This document shows positions 10,045-19,297 of a stretch of DNA of 64,000 bases, one piece after another. A model generated the notes under the pieces. That model was not told where the DNA came from, did not search any database, and saw nothing but the letters and a program-made list of their open reading frames with translations. Every line of letters begins with the position of its first letter. Position 1 is the stretch's first letter. The stretch lies in contig CM030936.1 in the NCBI GenBank assembly GCA_018136815.1, forward strand, positions 3,390,524 through 3,454,523, written 5' to 3'. The position numbers and the translations under genes are program-made. The stretch comes from Isochrysis galbana. Its lineage: Eukaryota; Haptophyta; Isochrysidales; Isochrysidaceae.

Positions 10045-11000
10045 CCTAGATATCTAGATATCTTAGATATCGTAGATATTAGGCAGCTGGAGAGACTATT
10101 GGTATCTATCAAGATAGCCGCAGAGCACTATCTGTATCTATCAAGATAGGTTCGGCGACCCCCAAACCTGTATCTAGATAGTTCAAAACCAAACCTATTC
10201 AACTCCTTAAAGCAGATAGCCAGATATCTAGATATCTAGCTATCTAGGCCGATATTTCACTATCTACTTGTAACTAGATAGTGCCAAGGCACTATCTACC
10301 TGTAACTAGATAGCAATCGGCCGCAAGCTAGATATTTAGTAGATAGTTACCTCCTTAATGAAGGCTTACAGACACACAGACAGGGATACGGCGTATACGT
10401 GATAGCGAGACTTGCAAGACCGGACTACCGCAAACGGGAACACAAGCGCCCGAGCCATATGGCTCGCGGCTAGATGGCAGCGCATGCCCCACATGCTCGT
10501 ACCGTCGGCGGTGGGTGGCGCCGACAACGCTTTCGCCGTTTTTTCTTTCGCGCCCGCGCTAGGCGCTAGGCACTACTTCTACTTTTAGACTCTCAGATAT
10601 CTAGATATCTAAGATATCTAGATATCTAGGCCGGAAAATCCACTATCTACTTGTAACTAGATACCATAAGGGCACTATCTACTTGTAACTAGATAGCATT
10701 TCGGCACTATCTACTTCTATCTAGATAGTGCTCGCCGGGGGTTATTCGACGCCCTAGGCGAGAATATTAAGAGGTTTTTTTCTACCGTTTTGCGGTCGAT
10801 GCGGTGCAAGCACCGGACACCGTGGCATTATGCATTATTAATCTACTATCTTTAATTGTTGATAGTGACTAGATAGTGTCCAGATCGTTCACAATTGCTA
10901 TCTTGATAGATACAAATAGCACCCCAGCGCTATCTTGATGGATATAGATAGAAAGCCGGGTAGATAGGTAGATATCTAGATAGCTAGCTATCTTATTCCA
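10045..11000. mobile_element. Foldback-like element made of nested short palindromes
   Basis: Both halves carry the same modules in opposite order and orientation: TATCTATCAAGATAG twice on the left (10105-10150), and its complement twice on the right (about 10900-10950). CACTATCTACTTGTAACTAG occurs twice on the left and three times on the right of an unpaired centre (10370-10590). Outermost are AGATATCTAGATATC blocks. The centre has no gene. It resembles a foldback transposon; no clear target duplication was found. Confidence 0.6.
10760..10790 (+). repeat. Very short LINE 3' terminus
   Basis: CGAGAATATTAAGAGGTTTTTTT matches the LINE termini at 2107-2128 and 19250-19272. Only about 30 bp are present, so this would be an extreme 5' truncation inside the foldback-like element. 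Confidence 0.4.
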
Positions 11001-11032
11001 CTCCCTAATTACCTGTACCGGTTCATATTATA

Positions 11033-12365
11033 TATTCCTTACAACTTACAACGTGTTACTGCAAGGTAGTTCAAACTTTCCTCGCATCAAATATCACTTA
11101 AGACACAGAAACTCCGTAGGAAGTGGTGGCTGAATCGGGCAGGCAGTTCCTTTGAATGAGCTCAGCATCTCCACCGAGATAGAGCATGCCTCAGCGTCGG
11201 ATGTAGGACGACTGAGGGGGCGGCGAGGGAGGAGGCAAGAACTGAGAGGGCGGCGCCAATGTGTGAGGATGGCGGAGGAAGGTAGCGGCGAGGGAGGAGG
11301 AGGAAGAGGCGGTGACGACAGGGGAGGCTGCAAACATACATCAAATTGCTTAAACACCGGGTGCTCGGGATGGTTGCTCCTGCTTTGTCACACGTAGCAC
11401 AAACTTTTGTGAAGACGATGCTGGACGATATTTCTTCCTCAACTTCAGTATAGCAACGACCGCGTAGACAATGCCAATTAGCATAACACAGCCAAAAATA
11501 ATGCCCACGATCATCGAGGAATTCGCGGGGGAGGGCAGATACGGGGACATTGGTGGGGGCGGCATGGGTGGGGGCGGCATGGGTGGAGGCGGCTTAAGTG
11601 GGCGCGGCATGGGTGGGGGCGGCATGGGTGGGAGCGGCATGGGTGGGGGCGGCATGGGTGGGGGCGCGATTGGTGGGGAGGGTGGGGTCATCGTGAACAC
11701 ACCCACCTTAGCTTGTGTGGTGGACGGAGTCAACAGCAATGTACCATTTGCATTCAGGAACACGCACATGCCGCTTCCGTGAAAATCAATGGCATGGCCG
11801 AGCTGCTGCCATGACGGAGAGGACCACTTGTACACGCGCACTAGGCCCGTTCCACTTGCGCGAAGGGCACCAACCGCGAGGATCGTACCGTTGCTGTTGA
11901 GCGATATGGACCATGCGCTGTTGTCACCGTAGTCACCATCGATGTCTGCGCCAACTTGTTCCCACGTCGTGGCGTACCACTTGTATACACGTACATGGCC
12001 AGAGCTTTCGCCACCTCCATCATTGAAAGAAGCACCCACCGCGAGGACTGTCCCGTCGTAGCTAAGGGCGACTGGCCATCCGCTGATATCACCAGCTGAC
12101 TCTCCATTGATGTCATAGCCAAGCTGGGACCAAGTCATAGATGACCACTTGTACACTCGCACGTGACCGGACTCGCTGCCGCTGCCATCATTGAAAGGTG
12201 CGCCGACAGCAAGGACCGTGCCGTCCCCACTCAGAGAAAGAGATCGGCCACTCATATCGCCGGCCCCCTCGCCAGCAATGCTTGCGCCGAGCGGGTACCA
12301 CTCCCAGGATGACCACCTGTACACGCGCACCTGACCGGATTCGACGCCATTGCGGTTGCTTAAAG
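11033..12365. repeat. Segmental duplication, source copy
   Basis: This block is repeated at 19298-20637 with few differences. It covers the 3' part of the FG-GAP-like gene and about 310 bp beyond its stop. Homology ends abruptly at GGTTGCTTAA near 12362. Confidence 0.9.
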
Positions 12366-13020
12366 GTGCACCAACTGCAAGAGTCATGCCGTCAGCGCTC
12401 AGAGAAATTGAGAAACCGCTTTCATCATCGGTCGACTCACTGTAAATATCCGAGCCGAGCTGTTCCCAAAACATGTTTTCGGACCACCACCAGTATACAC
12501 GTGCCAGGCTGGAAGAAGGAGTCCCAATGGCAAGGACGGTGCCAACCTCATTCAAGGCGAGTGAACTCTTGCAATCAAATTCCTCGCTGCCAGTAATTCC
12601 TGCACTTCGCATGAACCAGAATGAGGGTGAGTCGTTGTTCCTTACGTAGACATGCAAGTAGCATTTGGCGTCATTGTTGACTGAAGATGGCTGCAACAAG
12701 GCGACGACCTTGCCGTCCGTGCTGAGCACAAACGACACCGTATCCAAATCCTTCAGGCTACGATCGAGGCTTATGCCATCACCGAATGGCAGCCAAACCT
12801 GCTCCTCTACTTGGCTGTTCCGACGACGAGGCCTGGAGAACCGCAGCGACGAGTCACCTCCTGATCCGAAAGCTGTGATCGTGGAATCGTGGTTTTCCTT
12901 TCCCTGAACGGGGAAGGCCATCGTCATGACGAAGATCACCACCGAGAGCAGCATGACGGGAACGACAGCACAGGTCGACGAGGAACTAGGAGAGAAGGAG
13001 AGAGAATTTTGGTTGTTCAT
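11350..13020 (-). CDS. FG-GAP-like repeat, single-pass membrane protein
   Basis: One exon of 556 residues from ATG 13020 to TAA. A signal peptide or anchor lies at about 17-37 (VMLLSVVIFVMTMAF). About six repeats of roughly 50 residues follow, each of the type LSxDGTVLAVGAPxND, then SGHVRVYKW, to about residue 430. They resemble the beta-propeller-type FG-GAP/integrin-like repeats that are abundant in algal and heterokont surface proteins. A proline/methionine-rich stalk (PMPPPPMP units, about 440-495) leads to one transmembrane helix (about 500-525) and a basic cytoplasmic tail. I infer a type I cell-surface protein, possibly an adhesin or receptor; the ligand is unknown. Its start region is repeated upstream, and its 3' part is duplicated at 19.3-20.6 kb. 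Confidence 0.75.
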   Translation of the reverse strand: MNNQNSLSFSPSSSSTCAVVPVMLLSVVIFVMTMAFPVQGKENHDSTITAFGSGGDSSLRFSRPRRRNSQVEEQVWLPFGDGISLDRSLKDLDTVSFVLSTDGKVVALLQPSSVNNDAKCYLHVYVRNNDSPSFWFMRSAGITGSEEFDCKSSLALNEVGTVLAIGTPSSSLARVYWWWSENMFWEQLGSDIYSESTDDESGFSISLSADGMTLAVGAPLSNRNGVESGQVRVYRWSSWEWYPLGASIAGEGAGDMSGRSLSLSGDGTVLAVGAPFNDGSGSESGHVRVYKWSSMTWSQLGYDINGESAGDISGWPVALSYDGTVLAVGASFNDGGGESSGHVRVYKWYATTWEQVGADIDGDYGDNSAWSISLNSNGTILAVGALRASGTGLVRVYKWSSPSWQQLGHAIDFHGSGMCVFLNANGTLLLTPSTTQAKVGVFTMTPPSPPIAPPPMPPPPMPLPPMPPPPMPRPLKPPPPMPPPPMPPPPMSPYLPSPANSSMIVGIIFGCVMLIGIVYAVVAILKLRKKYRPASSSQKFVLRVTKQEQPSRAPGV

Positions 13021-13500
13021 CTGAGATTCCGTCTCGCCGCTTCACAGACCCGTCCTCGTTGGCTCTTCGTATTGCCGATCGGCGGGCGCTTCACGGCAGT
13101 TATTCAGTTTTTTGAATCCCCCCCCCCGCGGGCGTCGACCCCTTGTCGCGCCGTCTCGTCCTATTCTCGACTGGTATTGGTTGTTCATCTGAGATTCCTT
13201 CTCGCCGCGTCACAGAGCATCCGAACCAGTGGTGCGACCCGTCCTCGCGGGCGTCGACCCCTTGTCGCGCCGTCTCGTCCTATTCTCGACTGGTATTGGT
13301 TGTTCATCTGAGATTCCTTCTCGCCGCGTCACAGAGCATCCGAACCAGTGGTGCGACCCGTCCTCGCCTCGTTGGTTCTTCGTATTGCCGATCGGCGGGC
13401 GCTTCACGGCAGTTATTCAGTTTTTTGAATTCCCCCCCCGCGGACGTCGACCCCTTGTCGCGCCGCCTCGTCTTATTCTCGACTAGTACTTTACTCCTAT
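13005..13500. repeat. Tandem repeats containing the start region of the FG-GAP gene
   Basis: The segment TTGGTTGTTCATCTGAGATT, which in reverse is the ATG context of the gene at 13020, recurs at about 13179-13198 and 13299-13318. It is followed each time by TCTCGCCGC(G/T)TCACAGA. Between copies are TCGACCCCTTGTCGCGCCGT and GGCGGGCGCTTCACGGCAGT blocks, each present two or three times. The units are about 115-160 bp long and nearly identical. Confidence 0.9.
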
Positions 13501-14040
13501 TGTTTATACTTGATCGTGAAATTTCAAAGAACTTCTCTCGAGACGCGTCTGGAGATACGATCTCCCGCGTCCAAGGTCGTGTAATTGGTGTCTTGGCGTA
13601 TGGCTGGTAAATAAACTCTTGCCGCCGCTGTTGACGCCCGCCTAGGGCACGCGCCGCGATCGAGTGGCGCCTCGTGGGAGCGCACCTCCTCCTGGGGTCC
13701 CAGAGGTGCGCGCGTGGCCGGCCCCATCGCCAAACTGTTTTCACCGAAAATTAACGCACCTGGACAACGCTGCCGCCACGACCTTGACCCCGGTGAGTAA
13801 GTGATCAGATGCGCATCACATTGGAAGCGATCCTGAATGCTGCCGCGATTCGCGCCGCTGTGTCGACCACAGCTTTGCCCACAATACGTCTCCTGAGCAT
13901 CGTCCGCGATTCGCGCCGCTGTGCTTTCTATGATCTACGATCTGCCATCTGCCACGCCACGACAACCCAAAACGCATTGGTGACTAGCAAGAATGTGACT
14001 CCCCATCCTCTGTTCGTCAAGCAGGTACTCCAGCAAGACG
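13501..14040. other. Intergenic, one short duplicated motif
   Basis: No gene recognised. CGCGATTCGCGCCGCTGTG occurs at about 13843 and again at 13906. The stretch probably includes the promoter and leader of the gene at 14041. Confidence 0.35.
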
Positions 14041-15246
14041 ATGACTATCACCAACATGGAAGCTCTTCACGTTGACGTTGACGAAAACGATGAGGCTCGA
14101 CAAGAAACATCGACAGCTAACAATGAAGCAGACGCTCAACGGAAACGTCACTTCAATGACAATCCATTGTTGGAGCGCCACTTTCCTAAGGACAACGATA
14201 TTGTATTATGGAATGGCGTTCCAGGATATTTAGGCGTCTTTCTTTCCGGCCCAGGTCTATTCCTTCTCAGTCTTTCATCGTGTTGGAGCTTCTTTGTGAA
14301 GGTTGTGCAATCTAACTCCAAAGACCGCGCATCCCCGGTACTCGTTCTGGTTTTGTTGGGGTTCCAGTTTCTTTTGGGCATTAGCACGATGATACTGATT
14401 GCTCGCGCCCAGGTTGACTTTCTTATAGAGCGGTGGATATCCTTCAGCTTTCTGAAACACGGTTTCCTGATTGACTTTCGTAACCGCGATGGTATACGTC
14501 GCTCCTGTCGCTCGGCCACACTGTGGGTCGCAGCGTTGTTTCCATTTCTCTGCCTCGTCCTGGTCTTCTTTCAAACCGTTCAACAGAGTGGATTTGGAAC
14601 GTACGAATTCTCTGTCAGGTCCATCACGTGCCTCTTGTTTGCCCACACCATCTACAAAAAGCTGAAAGAGACACGAGAAATTGAGGTCAATAGCCTCATG
14701 TCATTGATCCGCTTCACTGAAGCATCTGGTAAGACCATCGAACAAGCATCGAAGAATTTGAACTGTCTTGTGATGATCGATGAAGCTCACGTCCTTGCAT
14801 ACATGAAGGATGCGAAGAAGGCAATTGATAACAAGATAAAGATCGCAGACCGTGAAACCACCAAGTGTAAAATCACTGTTGAGGGGTTTGCTGCACGTCG
14901 TTTTACTCTGCAACCAAGACCTGTGGTCCACGACTCTGACGATCAACCACAAATTTGTCACAAGGTTTTGTCAAGGTTGATGGGTAAGACCAAATGGCTC
15001 CAATACTTTAACGACGTATATCTCGGAGATCCCGACTGGGTTGAGTTCGCATTCAAGCTCCGTTTGTATAAGACGGTTGTAGACACTTTATGCTACCTCC
15101 TTATTTCCATGCTTCTGCTGTGCGCAGTCGCAGGAACGGTTCTAATCGACAGTTATTGGAAAGGCTTGATTTGTGCCACAGACCACCGACTTGATACTGC
15201 ACGGGATATCTTCGACCTCGTCTTCAACCCAGGCACCGGCTGCTAG
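14041..15246 (+). CDS. Multi-pass membrane protein of unknown family
   Basis: One exon of 401 residues. A hydrophilic, acidic N-terminus (1-55) is followed by hydrophobic segments at about 62-86, 100-121, 160-180, 190-206 and 348-369. A long soluble loop (about 207-345) is rich in lysine and charged residues. I do not recognise the family; the arrangement of paired helices with a large internal loop could suit a channel, but no motif supports that. The base composition is clearly more AT-rich than neighbouring genes, and there is no polypyrimidine tract upstream. An internal ATG at residue 6 is an alternative start. The open frame over 1.2 kb in balanced-composition DNA makes a real gene likely. 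Confidence 0.65.
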   Translation: MTITNMEALHVDVDENDEARQETSTANNEADAQRKRHFNDNPLLERHFPKDNDIVLWNGVPGYLGVFLSGPGLFLLSLSSCWSFFVKVVQSNSKDRASPVLVLVLLGFQFLLGISTMILIARAQVDFLIERWISFSFLKHGFLIDFRNRDGIRRSCRSATLWVAALFPFLCLVLVFFQTVQQSGFGTYEFSVRSITCLLFAHTIYKKLKETREIEVNSLMSLIRFTEASGKTIEQASKNLNCLVMIDEAHVLAYMKDAKKAIDNKIKIADRETTKCKITVEGFAARRFTLQPRPVVHDSDDQPQICHKVLSRLMGKTKWLQYFNDVYLGDPDWVEFAFKLRLYKTVVDTLCYLLISMLLLCAVAGTVLIDSYWKGLICATDHRLDTARDIFDLVFNPGTGC

Positions 15247-16273
15247 AAGCGATCATCAAGAGCACTAAGGGGAGGGGGCTGACATGCTGCGCGCTGCCCT
15301 CGGCGTTGATGGGTTTTCCACTCACACAGGGGTGGGTAGGTTGGGGAAGGCTTAGCCGCCAGGTTGCGAGCAGCATGCGGCCGCTCGAGACCATTTGGCC
15401 CCTGATGCCTCGCTGTTTCAGGGGCAGCTGTTTCCGGTTGCTCGGCCGAATTGCTCACCGATTTCTCTGACATGAGTGTCGGGTTGGGCTATGCGATGTT
15501 AGTACTGAAGGGGTGTCTGTGGAGCGTGTGAAACAGTACGCCTTGGAGCGGTCGAACGTTGATTCCGTCATATTTGCATGTGTTGGCAGTCAATCAACGA
15601 ACGCATAAGAAGGGCACTCAATTTAATCACCATCTCTAATCGTACGGCCGCGCCCGCGATGGCACTTACTATGCGCATTGCACACCGCCGTACATTCCTT
15701 ACTCACCCTTCCTCCGACCCCTTCCTATGAGAAGAACACCTATTGCACTACGTAGCACGTAGGTCAACTAACTGTTGGCCCATGGGGCGCGCCCCTCCTT
15801 CCTCTCCTTCAGGCCCTCCGCCGAGGGCAGTCCCCCAGCACCCATGGAGCAGTCGCTGGCAAAGCGGCCGCGTCCACCGTCGGAGGCGGAGCAGGTGTGT
15901 GCGACTCGCATCGCTCCACACGGCCCATGGCCCTGGCCACAACAACACAACAACCACAGCAGACATGTTGGCCCCCCTCACCCCCTCATCGGGGACGGCA
16001 GTCTGCATACCATCATAGACTAGCAGCAGGCCAAAGAAGCCACTCCTCCAATGGGCACGCCCGATGGCAGAGGCCCCTCTCACCCTGGCGACGGCCGTAC
16101 TGCTCCGGCAGTCAGTGCGACCCGAGACCGGGTGGCCCTGATTATTTATGGTTATGGGCATACCCTCCATCCTCACAAGAGTACATATTGCAACATAGAC
16201 CAGCCTCTGCACGCTCACCCTCCACAGTACCGCAAGTCCTCCCACAAGGAGGCCCACCACTCCACACTTGCTG
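15247..16273. other. Intergenic region without a supported gene
   Basis: Several overlapping open frames occur on both strands, but none has recognisable domains. A short ATG-led frame at 15844-15894 followed by GTGTGTGCG could be a first exon, but no partner exon was found. Confidence 0.3.
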
Positions 16274-16512
16274 CTACAATGCCAACATGCCCTCACCTAC
16301 CCCTCTCACACAAGCCCGCTGAGCAGCTAGCTCGCCCTCGTCCACGCCGACGCTCCACACGCAGCAGGGGTCCCCCAGCTCCATCCCGTTGCTCTGCCCG
16401 TCGCTGTCCGTGTCCGCAAGGCAGAGAGAGGTGGTCCACGCCCTGCCTTCGTCGCGGAAGGCGAATTGGAAGGCGGCATGCGTCGGGTTGTTGACCTTGT
16501 GTCTATCATGGA
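16274..16512 (-). pseudogene. Fragment of a temptin-like Cys/Cys domain protein
   Basis: The minus strand reads VNNPTHAAFQFAFRDEG, then WTTSLCLADTDSDGQSNGME, then LGDPCCVWSVG, and stops at 16274. The string C-x-A-D-x-D-S-D-G-x-x-N-G-x-E-L-G-D-P-C-C-x-W is the core of the temptin-like calcium/disulfide domain seen in secreted proteins of molluscs and protists. No start codon or signal peptide joins it upstream, where a palindromic repeat begins. It is either a single exon of an undetected gene or a gene fragment. Confidence 0.5.
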
Positions 16513-16585
16513 TACATCCATGATATGCATCATAGATGCATATCTATCATGGATACATCCATCTCATGCATCGTGGATGCTCATT
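16501..16585. repeat. Palindromic ATCCATG/CATGGAT repeat
   Basis: TCTATCATGGATACATCCAT occurs twice (about 16502-16521 and 16543-16562), separated by GATATGCATCATAGATGCATA. The whole stretch can fold on itself through ATGGAT/ATCCAT and CATC/GATG pairs, a flavour similar to the larger array at 56.7-57.3 kb. Confidence 0.75.
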
Positions 16586-16949
16586 CTAACCTCTGTATGT
16601 TTATACTGAGGTCTCTGCTTCTCACTTCTCCCTCGCGGCCGTTTCGAGTCCGCGCGGGGCATTCTTGCGGCACAGAAATTTCCCCGCGCGCTCTTACTTT
16701 GTTACTATTAGTTTTGCGCGCGTTTGTGTGAATGTGCGTGCGCGTGAATGTAGTAAGAATCTTATCCGGCGATATACGATTGGCGATGCGATCGGCGATG
16801 GCGCTCTGCCTCGCCCAAGCCGCGGTGGTTGCCTCATGGGCGCCATCGCGATATGGAGCTGCTGCACGGGACTGGGTGGGTCCCTATGGACCCTGCCCAC
16901 CTGCCCGCATTCATCCGGCGCCTTCTTGCCCCCATGCGGAGCGCTCGGA

Positions 16950-17308
16950 CCTCATCTCCTTGCCCATGATGTTCATGGGGCATTTCCCGTTTGGGAATCG
17001 TTTGCACAACTCCGGCGCGTCCGGGTTCATGTACTCGCAAGACTGAACGCACTGGACCGAGATGCGGCCCACCCGCCTTACCCCAAACTCACTTTTGACT
17101 CCACCCTCGGATACCCAGGTGAAGGACCGGTCCGTGTAGCGACCTACAACATCAACGGCACCAAAGGCGGCAAACTTGCCGCGGTGTTGTCACAAGCGCG
17201 TAAGGCGAGGGTAGACATACTCCTCCTACAAGAGCTGCACGCGTACGAAGACGGCTCGCACCACCGCTCACATAGAACGGCGGCCCTCCTAGGCCGTACA
17301 CCCGGGAG
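16950..17308 (+). pseudogene. LINE endonuclease (EEP) domain fragment
   Basis: The frame contains GPVRVATYNINGTKGGKL and later DILLLQELHAYEDG, the first two blocks of the endonuclease/exonuclease/phosphatase fold (Y-N-I-N-G, and the catalytic E in L-L-Q-E). These domains nick target DNA for LINE retrotransposition. The frame is broken at 17308 by a hAT insertion. Beyond the insertion the sequence resumes in a different frame with no reverse transcriptase, so the LINE had already lost its middle. Confidence 0.7.
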
Positions 17309-17737
17309 TAGGGCCAGGTAAATACTTTTACAAATTTTTTTGCAAGTTTGGGTGGCTGGTCGAGCTCGTCGGAAATTTGGGCCCTTTCTACAAGTGGGCT
17401 GCAAGTTTGGGGGCGCGGCGCCCTCTCTCAAACAGTATAACCCCTTATCTAAGACTAAAACCCCAAAATCACCTCTCTACGCGGTATAATACCCGTATGG
17501 TCACGTTCCCAGGCAACTTTTTGAAAAAAAAATGACGGTCATACGTTTACATACATAAACAGGACGTTTTTATCACACAAACTGGGGTCGTCATGAGACC
17601 CGCGACAAAATAGCCCGCGGCGGACGCGCCATGGCGGGCCGAGGTGAGCCATGCCCGCCGCCAGTCAGCTCCAAGAATCACGCAAGTTTGGCCGACAAGT
17701 TTGGGCGAATTCCGCTACAAGTATTTACCTGGCCCTA
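17309..17737. mobile_element. Non-autonomous hAT element (429 bp) inserted in a LINE
   Basis: The left end TAGGGCCAGGTAAATACTT (17309) and the right end, GTATTTACCTGGCCCTA (to 17737), are inverted repeats. CCCGGGAG is duplicated exactly on both sides (17301-17308 and 17738-17745). The 8-bp duplication and TAGGG terminus are typical of hAT elements. Further imperfect inversion extends inward (GCAAGTTTGGG and complement). It has no coding capacity. Confidence 0.92.
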
Positions 17738-17745
17738 CCCGGGAG

Positions 17746-18944
17746 GACTGCGAACAATACATGAACCATCTCCCCGAAGCCTTCTCTCACGCGGGAGCGC
17801 GAATAAACAAACAAGAATTCTTAAACTCGTGGGAGCATATAGTTCGACACGCCCTGAGGCTCCAAGACAAAGCGCAGGCTAGCCCGACACCGCAACAGCC
17901 AGCCGCAAAGGCGCAACCGGAGAGAACTAGAGACGAGACTCGACCGGAAAACGAGACAAGAGAAATCAAAGTGTCTGAAGAGGATGAATACATCACTAAA
18001 ATGAACAACATATGGATATATACCAACACCAACTACCTGGGAGAGACCACTAGCACCACTGACGTAGCTATGCCGGGAGAAGAGGCACTATTCCACACTC
18101 CGGCCAGATGGGAAAGCGGGCTCAAAGGCCCGAAACACCTAGAGTACCCCTTAGCAGACGAATACGCGCTTAACGGCAAGATACAACTTGACCAAATCAC
18201 CGTATCCGACATCACGAGCGAATACCTAGTGGGTGGCCCCAGCGACAAACCGCAGCCGGCCCGAGAAAAGTGGACCCGTAAACTAGACTTGACCCGGGAT
18301 GAGTGGATCCACGTGGCAAAACTATACACACACCCGATGCTCAAGCACACGGACAAACACCCTCACTTTAAACACATCACTCATAGGAGGCTAGGCACAC
18401 GAAACCGATTCGCCACGGCGACCACGGCGAAATGCAGATTATGTAAAAAACATCGCGAAAACTCGACACACCTCGCCAGGTGCCCCTCCACACAACAAAT
18501 CTTCCAGGCCGTAGAAGCGGTGACGGGGTACACGCCTAGAGTAGACAGATCGACAGCACAAAAGCTTTTTAAGACAGACTCTTCAAATACCCGAACACAA
18601 CGACACCCGACAGCCTCAAAGCCCTCTACATCATAGCGTGGAGGTACATAATAGGTGACTTTTACAAAGTAGAATTTGACAACTACACTTTCCATCACGT
18701 GCCGGTCATCGAAATCGAAAAAACCCTTAGCAGATTTACGGTCCTCGCCAGAGGACTCACCCCCCCGGACAAGCCCTCGACCGCACGCACTAGCACAGCC
18801 TCACAAGGGAGAAAACCGAAGCTCAAGTCCCCGCGTGAGCTTTGCGCGCCCGTCTTTACATTCAACGATAAAGGCACACTGATGTTAGGCGGCAACCTGG
18901 CCGCAATAGCCAATGCACTCCAACTAACGGAAAAGCTAGCGTAA
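17746..18944 (+). pseudogene. LINE C-terminal region with zinc knuckle
   Basis: The frame 17644-18636 and a following frame to 18944 encode the C-terminal part of a LINE protein. A C-x2-C-x8-H-x4-C cluster (CRLCKKHRENSTHLARC) matches the zinc knuckle common at the end of LINE ORF2 proteins. After a frameshift near 18590 the sequence continues SLKALYIIAWRYIIGDFY to FNDKGTLMLGGN and stop at 18944. The reverse transcriptase is absent between the endonuclease and this part. Confidence 0.6.
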
Positions 18945-19275
18945 CCGCGCATAGGCCGGCACGACGCTTCACTCACCCGCCCTGCCTCGACCCCCGAAAG
19001 CACGGAAACACGCCGCCCATCCCACAGGTCTGAAAAAAGAAAGCAGCACAGAAACCGATAGCCCGATGGTACAGGAGGAAGGGGTGGAAAAAACCTATCG
19101 GGGATCGGTGCACACCGTCTGCTGCAGGAAACCCCATACACCCAACCCCTAGGTAGCGCACGAGGGACGGGCCGCAAGGCAGGTGGAGCGGGGACGAGAG
19201 CGGCGGGCGAGGCTACATGTGTTAGAGTGCATAGTCGCGCGCGCGGCGTGAATATTAAGAAGTTTTTTTATTATT
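18945..19275 (+). mobile_element. LINE 3' untranslated region and terminus
   Basis: It shares a series of blocks with 1940-2128 (GGGGATCGGT, CCCCTAGGTAG, GGGCCGCAAGGC) and ends in GTGAATATTAAGAAGTTTTT at about 19250-19270, followed by a short ATT/ACT microsatellite. The duplicated FG-GAP segment starts about 25 bp further on. Confidence 0.65.
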
Positions 19276-19297
19276 ACTACTACTATATACTAGTAGT

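Noticed and set aside
11094-11357. Proline-rich frame overlapping the end of the FG-GAP gene, conserved in the duplicate
   Set aside because: Conservation follows from the recent segmental duplication of the whole block; it has no domain and begins only after the gene's stop codon.
15748-16296. 182-codon frame on the minus strand
   Set aside because: No domain or hydrophobicity pattern that makes sense, and it overlaps the temptin-like frame in another register.
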